This document shows positions 13,801-25,000 of a stretch of 64,000 nt of DNA, piece after piece. The DNA comes from Dermanyssus gallinae (Eukaryota; Arthropoda; Arachnida; Mesostigmata; Dermanyssidae). Below the pieces are notes generated by a model. The model made no database searches and was not told the DNA's origin. It saw only the letters and a program-made list of their open reading frames with translations. The translations under genes and the position numbers were made by a program. The DNA lies in the NCBI GenBank assembly GCA_003439945.1, contig QVRM01000417.1:1-64000 (forward strand), given 5' to 3'. Numbering within the stretch: position 1 is the first letter of the stretch; each line of letters opens with the position of its first letter.

Positions 13801-14578
13801 CCAACCGATTCTTACAACCGGCCTTTTTTTAGGGCCAGCCGGGTCTTAAAACCCGCCGGTTCTTAGAGCCAGCCGGTTCTTACAACCCTCCGGTTTATAA
13901 AGTCAGCCGGTTCTTAGAGCTAGCCGGTTCTCACAGCCCACCATTTCTTAGAGCCAGCCGGTGTAACAACCCGCCATTTCTTAGAGCCAGCTAGTTCTAC
14001 GAGCCAGCCGGTTCTTACAACCCGCCATTTCTTAGAGTCAGCGGGTTCTTACAACCCGCCGGTTCTTACAACCCTCCGGTTGGAAAATACAGCCGGTTCT
14101 TAGAACCCGCCGGCTTATAAAGTCAGCCGGTTCTTAGAACCCGCCGGTTCATAAAGTCAGCCGGTTCTTAGAACGCGCCGGTTCATAAAGTCAGCCGGTT
14201 CTTAGAGCTAGCCGGTACTTACAACCCGCCAGTTCTTAGAGCTAGCCGGTTCTTAGAGCCAGCCGGTTCTTACAACCCGCCGGTTCTTACAACCTGTCGG
14301 TTCTCACAACCTGCCGGTTCTTACAACCCGCCGGCTCTTAGAACCCTTCGGTTCTTAGAACCCGACGATTTATAAAGTCAGCCGGTTCTTAGAACCAGCC
14401 GATTCTTAGAACCCTTCGGTTCTTAGAACCCGCCGGTTTATAAAGTCAGCCGGTTCTTAGAACCAGTCGGTTCTTACAACCCACCATTTCTTAGAGCCAG
14501 TCGATTCTTACAACCCACCATTTCTTAGAGCCAGCCGGTTTTAACAACCCGCCATTTCTTAGAGCCAGCTGGTTCTAC

Positions 14579-15153
14579 GGCGGGTTCTAAAAACCGGCGG
14601 GTTGTAAGAACCAGCGGGTGGTAAGAAGGTTCTAAGAACCCGCGGGCTCTAAGAACCGGCGGGCTTTAAGAACGGGACGGCTCTATGAACGGGCGGGCTC
14701 TATGAACCGTTGGATTGTAAGAACCGGCTGGTTCTACGAACCGGCTAGCTCTAAGAACCGGCTAGCTCTAAGAACCGGCTAGCTCTAAGAACCGGCTAGC
14801 TCTAAAAACCAGCTAGCTCTAAAAACCGGCTAGCTCTTAGAACCGGTGATTTGTAAAGACCGGCTGGCTCTAAGAACCGGCTGGGTCTATAAACCGGCAG
14901 GTTCTAAGAAACGGCGGGTTGTAAGAACCGGAGGGTTGTAAGAGCCGGCTAGCTCTAAGAACCGACTAGCTCTAAGAACCGGCTAGATCTAAGAACCGGC
15001 TAGCTCCAAGAACCGGCTAGCTCCAAGAACCGGCTAGCTCCAAGAACCGGCTAGCTCTAAGAACCGGCTAGCTCTAAGAACCGGCTAGCTCTAAGAACCG
15101 GTGGGTTGTAAGGACCGGCTGGCTCTAAGAACCGGCATGCTCTAAGAACCGGT
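14579..15153 (-). repeat. satellite block 2, inverted
   Basis: Units read CTAGCTCTAAGAACCGG or CGGGTTGTAAGAACCGG on the + strand, the complement of block 1. Runs of CTAGCTCTAAGAACCGG dominate. The block ends at a palindromic junction around 15,138-15,196. Confidence 0.93.
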
Positions 15154-15288
15154 CTTAAACCGAATCTTAAAGCCAGCCTGGTTTTAGAGCATGCCGGTTC
15201 TTAGAGCCAGCCGGTCCTTACAACCCACCATTTCTTAGAGCCAGCCGGTTTTAACAACCCGCCATTTCTTAGAGCCAGCCGGTTCTAC
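15154..15288 (+). repeat. satellite block 3, forward
   Basis: About 135 bp of forward units, starting in the off-pattern segment TCTTAAACCGAATCTTAAAG and ending at GGTTCTACGG (15,281-15,290). Blocks 2 and 3 together are repeated as the next inverted and forward pair, with a period of 710 bp. Confidence 0.9.
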
Positions 15289-15814
15289 GGTGGGTTCTAA
15301 AAACCGGCGGGTTGTAAGAACCAGCGGGTGATAAGAAGGTTCTAAGAACCGGCGGGCTCTAAGAACCGGCGGGCTTTAAGAACGGGACGGCTCTATGAAC
15401 GGGCGGGCTCTATGAACCGTTGGATTGTAAGAACCGGCTGGTTCTACGAACCGGCTAGCTCTAAGAACCGGCTAGCTCTAAGAACCGGCTAGCTCTAAGA
15501 ACCGGCTAGCTCTAAGAACCGGCTAGCTCTAAGAACCAGCTAGCTCTAAAAACCGGCTAGCTCTTAAAACCGGTGATTTGTAAAGACCGGCTGGCTCTAA
15601 GAACCGGCTGGGTCTATAAACCGGCAGGTTCTAAGAAACGGCGGGTTGTAAGAACCGGCTAGTTCTAAGAACCGACTAGCTCTAAGAACCGGCTAGCTCC
15701 AAGAACCGGCTAGCTCTAAGAACCGGCTAGCTCTAAGAACCGGCTAGCTCTAAGAACCGGTGGCTTGTAAGGACCGGCTGGCTCTAAGAACCGGCATGCT
15801 CTAAGAACCGGTCT
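15289..15814 (-). repeat. satellite block 4, inverted
   Basis: A second copy of block 2, 710 bp downstream. It shares the entry phrase GGTTCTACGG, the AAGAAGGTTCTAAGAACC marker and the exit segment TCTTAAACCGAATCTTAAAG, but has fewer CTAGCTCCAAG units. Confidence 0.92.
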
Positions 15815-16908
15815 TAAACCGAATCTTAAAGCCAGCCTGGTTTTAGAGCATGCCGGTTCTTAGAGCCAGCCGGTCCTTACAACCCACCGGTTCTTAGAGC
15901 TAGCCGGTTCTTAGAGCTAGCCGGTTCTTGGAGCTAGCCGGTTCTTAGAGCTAGTCGGTTCTTAGAGCTAGCCGGTTCTTACAACCCTCCGGTTCTTACA
16001 ACCCGCCGTTTCTTAGAACCTGCCGGTTTATAGACCTAGCCGGTTCTTAGAGCCAGCCGGTTTATAGAACCAGCCGGTTCTTTCAATCCGCTGGTTCTTA
16101 CAAACCGCCGGTTCTTAGAGCCAGCCGGTTCTTAGAACCTTCTTACCACTCGCTGGTTCTTACAACCCGCCGGTTTTTAGAACCCGCCGGTTCGTAGAAC
16201 CAGCCGGTTCTTACAACCCACTGGTTCTTACAACCCACTGGTTCTTACAACGCACTGGTTCTTACAACCCGCCGGTTCTTAGAGCCAGTCGGTTCTTACA
16301 ACCCGCCGGTTTGTAGAACCAGCCAGTTCTTACCACCCGCCGGGTTATAGAACCCGCCGGTTCTTAGAGCCAGCCGGTTTTTAGAACCCGCCGGTTTGTA
16401 GAACCAGCCGATTCTTACAACCTACTGGTTCTTACAACCCGCCGGTTCTTACAACCCGCCGGTTCTTACAACCCGCCGGTTTTTACAACCCGCCGGTTCT
16501 TAGAGCCAGCCGGTTCTTACAACCCGCCGGTTCTTACAACCCGCCGTTTCTTACAACCCTCCGGTTGGAAAATACAGCCGGTTCTTAGAACCCGCCGGTT
16601 TATAAAGTCAGCCGGTTCTTAGAACCCGCCGGTTCATAAAGTCAGCCGGTTCTTAGAACGCGCCGGTTCTTAAAGTCAGCCGGTTCTTAGAGCTAGCCGG
16701 TACTTACAACCCGCCAGTTCTTAGAGCTAGCCGGTTCTTACAACCCGCCGGTTCTTAGAGCCAGCCGGTTCTTACAACCCGCCGGTTCTTACAACCCGCC
16801 GGTTCTTACAACCTGCCGGTTCTTACAACCTGCCGGTTCTTACAACCCGCCGGTTCTTAGAGCCCTTTGGTTCTTAGAACCCGCCGATTTATAAAGTCAG
16901 CCGGTTCT
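15815..16908 (+). repeat. satellite block 5, forward
   Basis: Forward units with the AACCTTCTTACCAC marker at about 16,137 and with TTATAAAGTCAG variants. The block switches abruptly at CAGCCGGTTCTAGCTCTAAG near 16,905. Confidence 0.93.
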
Positions 16909-17229
16909 AGCTCTAAGAACCGACTAGCTCTAAGAACCGGCTAGCTCTAAGAACCGGCTAGTTCTAAGAACCGGCTAGCTCTAAGAACCGGCTAGCTCTA
17001 AGAACCGGCTAGCTCTAAGAACCGGCTAGCTCTAAGAACGGGCTAGCTCTAATAACCGGCTAGCTATAAGAACCGGCTAGCTCTAAGAACCGGCTAGCTA
17101 TAAGAACCGGCTAGCTGTAAGAACCGGCTAGCTCTAAGAACCGGCTAGCTCTAAGAACCGGCTGGCTCTAAGAATCGGCATGCTCTAAGAACCGGCATGC
17201 TCTAAAAACAGGCTGGCTTTAAGATTCGG
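16909..17229 (-). repeat. satellite block 6, inverted
   Basis: About 320 bp, mostly CTAGCTCTAAGAACCGG units. It ends at a palindromic junction (about 17,199-17,256) whose core is the reverse complement of the core at 15,138-15,196. Confidence 0.93.
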
Positions 17230-18014
17230 TTTAAGACCGGTTTTAGAGCATGCCGGTTCTTAGAGCCAGCCGGTTCTTAGAGCTAGCCGGTTCTTAGAGC
17301 TAGCCGGTTCTTAGAGCTAGCCGGTTCTTAGAGCTAGCCGGTTCTTAGAGCTAGCCGGTTCTTAGAGCTAGCCGGTTCTTAGAGCTAGCCGGTTCTTAGA
17401 GCTAGCCGGTTCTTAGAGCTAGCCGGTTCTTAGAGCTAGCCGGTTCTTAGAGCTAGCCGGTTCTTAGAGCTAGCCGGTTCTTAGAGCTAGCCGGTTCTTA
17501 GAGCTAGCCGTTCTTAGAGCTAGCCGGTTCTTAGAGCTAGCCGGTTCTAAGAGCTAGCCGGTTCTTAGAGCCAGCCGGTTTATAGAACCAGCCGGTTCTT
17601 TCAATCCGCTGGTTCTTACAAACCGCCGGTTCTTAGAGCCAGCCGGTTCTTAGAGCCAGCCGGTTCTTAGAACCTTCTTACCACCCGCTGGTTCTTACAA
17701 CCCGCCGGTTTTTAGAACCCGCCGGTTTTTAGAACCCGCCGGTTTGTAGAACCAGCCGGTTCTTACAACCCACTGGTTCTTACAACGCACTGGTTCTTAC
17801 AACCCGCCGGTTCTTACAACCCGCCGGTTCTTAGAGCCAGCCGGTTCTTACAACCTGCCGGTTGTTAGAGCCAGCCGGTTCTCACAACCCACCGGTTATT
17901 AGAGCCAGCCGGTTTTTACAACCCGCCGGTTATTAGAGCCAGCCGGTTCTTAGAGCCAGTCTGTTTTTAGAACCAGTCGGTTTTTACCCGTCGATTCTTA
18001 AAGCCAGCCGGTTC
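17230..18014 (+). repeat. satellite block 7, forward
   Basis: Forward units containing the homogeneous run at 17,270-17,559 and the AACCTTCTTACCAC marker at about 17,675. The block switches at GGTTCGCAGTTGTAAGAACC near 18,012. Confidence 0.93.
17270..17559 (+). repeat. homogeneous run of one satellite variant
   Basis: About 17 consecutive near-identical copies of CCGGTTCTTAGAGCTAG. One copy near 17,505 has lost a base, and one near 17,545 has CTAAG for CTTAG. Neighbouring units are mixed variants, so this run looks like a very recent local expansion. Confidence 0.93.
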
Positions 18015-18815
18015 GCAGTTGTAAGAACCGGCTGGCCCTAAGAACCGGCGGGTTGTAAGAACCGGCGGGTTGTAAGAACTGGCGGGTTGTAAGAACCGGC
18101 TGGCTCAAAGAACCGGATGACTCTAAGAAATGGCGGGTTGTTAGAACCGGCTGGCTCCAAGAACCGGCTGGCTCTTAGAACCGGATGGCTCTTAGAACCG
18201 GCTAACTCTAAGAACCGGCTCGCTCTAAGAACCGGGATGCTCTAAGGCGGGTTGTAAGAATCGGCTGGCTCTAAGAACCGGCTGGCTCTAAGAACCCGCG
18301 GGCTTTAAGAACCGGCAGTTGTAAGAACCGGCTGGCTCTAAGAACCGGCGAGTTGAGAAAACCGGCGGGTTGTAAGAACCGGCTGGTTGTAAGAACCGGC
18401 TGGCTCTAAGAACCCGCTGGCTCTAAGAACCCGCTGGCTCTAAGAACCCGCTGGCTCTAAAAACCCAGCGGGATGTAAAAACCGACGGGTTCTAAAACAA
18501 GCTGGTTCTAAGTACCGGCTGGCTCTAATAACCGGTGGGTTGTAAGAACCGGCAGGTTGTAAGAACCGTCTGGCTCTAACAACCGGCGGGTTGTAAGAAC
18601 CGGCTGGCTCTAAGAACCGGCGGGTTGTAAGAACCGGCTGGCTTTAAGAACCGGCTGGCTCTAAGAATCGATGGGTTGTAAAAACCGACGGGTTCTAAAA
18701 ACTGGCTGGCCCTAAGAACCGGCTGGCTCTAATAGCCGGTGGGTTGTAAGAACCGGCAGGCTCTAAGAATCGACTGAATCTAAGAACCGGCTGGCTATAA
18801 GAACCGGCGGGTTCT
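18015..18815 (-). repeat. satellite block 8, inverted
   Basis: Inverted units, rich in CGGGTTGTAAGAACCGG and CTGGCTCTAAGAACCGG. The exit near 18,814 (GGGTTCTAACAGCCAGCTGG) is almost in phase: the half-unit GGTTCTAA serves both orientations. Confidence 0.92.
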
Positions 18816-19046
18816 AACAGCCAGCTGGTTCTTAGAGCCAGCCGGTTCTTAGAGCCAGCCGGTTCTTAGAGCCAGCCGGTTCTTAGAGCAAGCCGGTTCT
18901 TAGAGCAAGCCGGTTCTTAGAGCCAGCCGGTTCTTAGAGCCAGCCGGTTCTTAGAGCCAGCCGGTTCATAGAACCAGCCGGATCTTTCAATCCGCTAGTT
19001 CTTACAAACCGCCGGTTCTTAGAGCCCACCAGTCGGTTTTTACCTA
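18816..19046 (+). repeat. satellite block 9, forward
   Basis: About 230 bp of forward CCGGTTCTTAGAGCCAG units, ending at TTTTTACCTAATCTAATAAC near 19,045. Confidence 0.92.
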
Positions 19047-22000
19047 ATCTAATAACCGGCTGGCTCTAAGAACCGGCTGGCTCTAAGAACCCGCTGGCTC
19101 TAAGAACCGGCGGGTTGTAAAAATCGACGGGTTCTAAAACCGGCTGGTTCGAAGAAATGGCTGGCTCTAATAACCGGCGGGTTGTAAGAACCGGCTGGCT
19201 CTCATAACCGTTGGGTTGTAAGAACCGACTGGCTCTAACAACCGGCAGGTTGTAAGAACCGGCTGGCTCTAACAACCGGCGGGTTGTAAGAACCGGCTGG
19301 CTCTCATAACCGGTGGGTTGTAAGAACCGACTGGCTCTAACAACCGGCAGGTTGTAAGAACCGGCTGGCTCTAAGAACCCGCGGGTTGTAAGAACCAGCG
19401 GGTTGTAAGAACCAGCGGGTTGTAAGAACCAGCTGGCTCTAAGAACCGGCTGGCTCTAAGAACCGGCGGGTTCTAAAACCGGTGGGTTGTAAGAACCGGC
19501 TGGCTCTAAGAACCGGCGGGTTGTAAAAACCGGCTGACTCTGAGAACCGGCGGGTTGTAAGAACCGGCGGGTTGTAAGAACCGGCGGGTTGTAAGAACCG
19601 GCTGGCTCTAAGAACCGGCTGGCTCTAAGAACCGGCTGGCTCTACAAACCAGCTGGCTCTAAGAACCGGCTGGCTCTAAGAACCGGCTGGCTCTAAGAAC
19701 CGGCTGGCTCTGCAAACCGGCGGGTTGTAAGAACCGGCTGGCTCTAAGGACCGGCTGGCTCTAAGGACCGGCTGGCTCTAAGGACCGGCTGGCTCTAAGG
19801 ACCGGCTGGCTCTAAGAACCGGCTGGCTCTAAGAACCGGCTGGCTCTAAGAACCGGCTGGCTCTAAGGACCGGCTGGCTCTAAGAACCGGCTGGCTCTAA
19901 GAACTGGCTGGCTCTAAGAACCGGCTGGCTCTTAGAACCGGCTGGCTCTAAGAACCGGCTGGCTCTAAGAACCCGCTGGCTCTAAGAACCAGCGTGCTCT
20001 AAGAACCGGCGTGCTCTAAGAACCGGCTGGCTCAACGAACCGGCAGTTGTAAGAACCGGCTGGCTCTAAGAACCGGCTGGCTCAACGAACCGGCAGTTGT
20101 AAGAACCGGCTGGCTCTAAGAACCGGCTGGCTCTAAGAACCGGCTGGCTCCAAGAACCGGCTGGCTCTAAGAACCGGCTGGCTCTAAGAACCGGCTGGCT
20201 CTAAGAACCGGCTGGCTCTTAGAACCGGCTGGCTCTTAGAACCGGCTGGCTCTGAGAACCGGCTGGCTCTAAGAACCCGCGGGCTCTAAGAACCAGCGTG
20301 CTCTAAGAACCAGCGTGCTCTGAGAACCGGCGTGCTCTAAGAACCGGCTGGCTCAACGAACCGGCAGTTGTAAAAACCGGCTGGCTCTAAGAACCGGCGA
20401 GTTGAAAAAACCGGCGGGTTGTAAGAACCGGCTGGTTGTAAGAACCGGCTGACTCTAAGAACCCGCTGGCTCTAAGAACCGGTGGGTTGTAAAAACCGAC
20501 GGGCTCTAAAACAAGCTGGTTCTAAGAACCGGCTGGCTCTAATAACCGGTGGGTTGTAAGAACCGGCTGGCTCTAACAACCGGCAGGTTGTAAGAACCGG
20601 CTGGCTCTAACAACCGGCTGGCTCTAGCAACCGGCTGGCTCTAAGAACCGGCGGGTTGTAAGAACCGGCTGGCTCTAAGAATCGACGGGTTGTAAAAACC
20701 GACGGGTTTTAAAAACCGGCTGGCCCTAAGAACCGGCTGGCTCTAATAGCCGGTGGGTTGTAAGAACCGGCTGGCTCTAACAACCGGTGGGTTGTAAGAA
20801 CCGGCTGGCTCTAACAACCGACTGGCTCTACGAACAGGCTGGCTCTGATAACCGGCGGGTTGTAAGAACCGGCTGGCTCTAATAACCGGTGGGCTGTAAG
20901 AACCGACTAGCTCTAAAAACCGACTGGCTCTAAAAACCGGCGGGTTGTCAGAACCTACGGGTTCTAAAAACCGGCTGGCCCTAAGAACCGGCTGGCTCTA
21001 ATAGCCGGTGGGTTGTAAGAACCGGCAGGCTCTAAGAATTGACTGACTCTAAGAACCGGCTGGCTCTAAGAACCGGCGGGTTGTAAGAACCAGCTGGCTT
21101 TAAGAACCGGCTAGCTCTTAGAACCGGTGGGTTGTAAGAACCGGCTGACTCTAAGAACCGGCATGCTCTAAGAACCGGCTAGCTCTTAGAACCGGTGGGT
21201 TGTGAGAACCGGCAGGCTCTAAGAACCGACTGACTCTAAGAACCGGCGGGTTGGAAGAACCAGCTGGCTTTAAGAGCCGGCTAGCTCTTAGAACCGGTGG
21301 GTTGTAAGAACTGGCTGGCTCTAAGAACCGGCTAGCTCTTAGAACCGGTGGGTTGTAAGAACTGGCTGGCTCTAAGAACCGGCATGCTCTAAAAACCGAC
21401 TGGCTCTAAGAACCGGCTGGCTATAAGAACCGGCTGGTTCGAAGAACCGGCTGGCTCTAAGAACCGGCTGGTTCGAAGAACCGGCTGGCTCTAAGAACCG
21501 GCGGGTTGTAAGAACCGGCTGGCTCTAAGAACCGGCTGGCTCTAAGAACCGGCTGGCTCTTAAAACCGGCTGGCTCTAAGAACCGGCTCGCTCTAAGAAC
21601 CGGCATGCTCTAAGGCGGGTTATAAGAACCGACTGGCTCGAAGAACTGGCAGTTGTAAAAACCCGCGGGCTCTAAGAACCGGCAGTTGTAAAAACCCGCG
21701 GGCTCTAAGAACCGGCGTGCTCTAAGAACCGGCGTGCTCTGAGAACCGGCTGGCTCTAAGGACCGGCGGGTTGAAAAAACCGGCGGGTTGTAAGAACCGG
21801 CTGGCTCTAAGAACCGGCAGGTTGTAAGAACCGGCAGGTTGTAATAACCGGCGGGTTGTAATAACCGGCGGGTTGTAATAGCCGGCGGGTTGTAACAACC
21901 GGCTGGCTATAAGAACTTCTGACTCTAGAAATCGGCGGGTTGTAAGAAGTGGCTGGGTCTAAGAACCGGCGGGTTGTAGGAACCGGCGGGTTGTAAGTAC

Positions 22001-25000
22001 CGGCTGGCTCTAAGAACCGGCGTGATGTAAGAGCCGGCTGGCTCTGAGAAACGGCTGGCTCTAAGAACCGGCTGGCTCTAAGAACCGGCTGGCTCTAAAA
22101 ACCGGCTGGCTCTAAGAACCGGCTGGCTCTAAGAACCGGCTGGCTCTAAGAACCGGCTGGCTCTATGAACCGGCTGGCTCTAAGAACCGACGGGTTGTAA
22201 GAACCGGTTGGCTATAAGAACCGGCTGGCTATAAGAACCGGCTGGCTCTAAGAACCAGCTGGCTCTAAGAACCGGCTGGCTCTAAGAACCGGCTGGCTCT
22301 AAAAACCAGCTAGCATTAAGAACCGGCGGGTTGTAAGAACCGACGGGTTGTAAGAATCGGCTGGCTCTAAGAACCGGCGGGTTGTAAGAACCGGCTGGCT
22401 CTAAGTACCGGCGGAATGTAAAAACCGGCTAGCTCTAAGAACTGGCTGGCTCTAAGAAATGGCGGGTTGTTAGAACCGGCTGGCTCTAAGAACCGGCTAT
22501 CTCTAAGAACCGACTGGCTCTTAGGACCGGCTTGCTCTAAGAACCGGCTCGCTCTAAGAACCGACTGGCTCTTAGAACCGGCTTGCTCTAAGAACCGGCT
22601 CGCTCTAAGAACCGGCATGCTATAAGGCGGGTTGTAAGAACCGGCTGGCTCTAAGAACCGGCAGTTGTAAGATCTGGCTGGCTCTAAGAACCGGCGGGTT
22701 GTAGAAACCGGCGGGTTGTAGGAACCGGCGGGTTGTAGGAACCGGCGGGTTGTAAGCACCGGCTGGCTCTAAGAACCGGCGTGATCTAAGAACCGGCCGG
22801 CTCTAAGAACCGGCTGGCTCTAAGAACCGGCCGGCTCTAAGAACCGGCGGGCTCTAAGAACTGGCTGGTTCTAAGAACCGGCTGGTTCTAAGAACCGGCT
22901 GGTTCTAAGAACCGGCTGGTTCTAAGAACTGGCTAGCTCTAAGAACCGGCTGGCTCTAAGAACCGGCTAGCTCTAAGAACCGGCTAGCATTAAGAACCGG
23001 CTGGCTTTAAGAACCGGCTGGCTCTAAGAACCGGCAGGCTCTAAGAACCGGCAGGCTCTAAGAACCGGCTAGCTCTAAGAACCGGCTGGCTCTAAGAACC
23101 GGCTAGCTCTAAGAACCGGCTGGCTCTAAGAACCGGCTGGCTCTAAGAACCATCTGGCTCTAAAAACCGGCTGGCTCTAAGAACCGGCTGGCTCTAAGAA
23201 CTGGCTGGTTCTAAGAACCGGCTAGCTCTAAGAACCGGCTGGCTCTAAGAACCGGCTAGCTCTAAGAACCGGCTAGCATTAAGAGCCGGCTGGCTTTAAG
23301 AACCGGCTGGCTCTAAGAACCGGCAGGCTCTAAGAACCGGCAGGCTCTAAGAACCGGCTAGCTCTAAGAACCGGCTGGCTCTAAGAACCGGCTAGCTCTA
23401 AGAACCGGCTGGCTCTAAGAACCGGCTGGCTCTAAGAACCGGCTGGCTCTAAGAACCGGCTGGCCCTAAGAACCGGCGGGCTCTAAGAACTGGCTGGTTC
23501 TAAGAACCGGCTGGTTCTAAGAACTGGCTGGCTATAAGAACCGGCTAGCTCTAAGAACCGGCTGGCTCTAAGAACCGGCTAGCATTAAGAACCGGCTGGC
23601 TCTAAGAACCGGCAGGCTCTAAGAACCGGCAGGCTCTAAGAACCGGCAGGCTCTAAGAACCGGCTCGGCTCTAAGAACCGGCAGGCTCTAAGAACCGGCA
23701 GGCTCTAAGAACCGGCTGGCTCTAAGAACCGGCAGGCTCTAAGAACTGGCTGGTTCTAAGAACCGGCTGGCTATAAGAACCGGCTGGCTCTAAGAACCGG
23801 CAGTTGTAAGAACCGGCTGGCTCTAAGAACCGGCAGTTGTAAGAACCGGCTGGCTTTAAGAACCGGCTGGCTCTAAGAACCGGCGGGCTCTAAGAACTGG
23901 CTGGTTCTAAGAACTGGCTGGCTATAAGAACCGGCTGGCTCTAAGAACCGGCTGGCTCTAAGAACCGGCTGGCTCTAAGAACCGGCGGGCTCTAAGAACT
24001 GGCTGGTTCTAAGAACCGGCTGGTTCTAAGAACTGGCTGGCTATAAGAACCGGCTAGCTCTAAGAACCGGCTAGCTCTAAGAACCGGCTGGCTCTAAGAA
24101 CCGGCTAGCATTAAGAACCGGCTAGCATTAAGAACCGGCTGGCTCTAAGAACCGGCAGGCTCTAAGAACCGGCAGGCTCTAAGAACCGGCAGGCTCTAAG
24201 AACCGGCAGGCTCTAAGAACCGGCTGGCTCTAAGAACCGGCAGGCTCTAAGAACCGGCAGGCTCTAAGAACCGGCTGGCTCTAAGAACCGGCTGGCTCTA
24301 AGAACTGGCTGGTTCTAAGAACCGGCTGGCTATAAGAACCGGCTAGCTCTAAGACCGGCTGGCTCTAAGAACCGGCTAGCATTAAGAACCGGCTAGCATT
24401 AAGAACCGGCTGGCTTTAAGAACCGGCTGGCTCTAAGAACCGGTTGACTCTAAGAACCGGCGTGCTCTAAGAACCGGCTGGCTCTAAGAACCGGCAGTTG
24501 TAAGAACCGGCTGGCTCTAAGAACCGGCAGTTGTAAGATCTGGCTGGCTCTAAGAACCGGCTGGTTCTAAGAACCGGCTGGTTCTAAGAACCGACTGGTT
24601 CTACGAACCGGCTGGCTCTAAGAACCGGCTGGCTCTAAGCACCGGCTGGCTCTAAAAACCGGCTGGCCCTAAGAACCGGCGGGCTCTAAGAACTGGCTGG
24701 TTCTAAGAACCGGCTGGTTCTAAGAACCGGCTGGTTCTAAGAACCGGCTGGTTCTAAGAACCGGCTGGTTCTAAGAACCGGCTGGTTCTAAGAACCGGCT
24801 GGTTCTAAGAACTGGCTGGCTATAAGAACCGGCTAGCTCTAAGAACCGGCTGGCTCTAAGAACCGGCTAGCATTAAGAACCGGCTGGCTCTAAGAACCGG
24901 CAGGCTCTAAGAACCGGCAGGCTCTAAGAACCGGCAGGCTCTAAGAACCGGCAGGCTCTAAGAACCGGCTGGCTCTAAGAACCGGCAGGCTCTAAGAACT

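Larger units (their letters stand above)
1..14578 (+). repeat. satellite block 1, CCGGTTCT orientation
   Basis: All units read CCGGTTCT... on the + strand. The frequent variants alternate between AGAGCCAG and ACAACCCG second halves, giving a loose 34-bp sub-period. Rarer units with TTATAAAGTCAG or CCATTTCTTAGAG mark higher-order copies. The block ends at a junction near 14,575-14,590, where the phrase GGTTCTACGG leads into units of opposite orientation. Confidence 0.95.
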
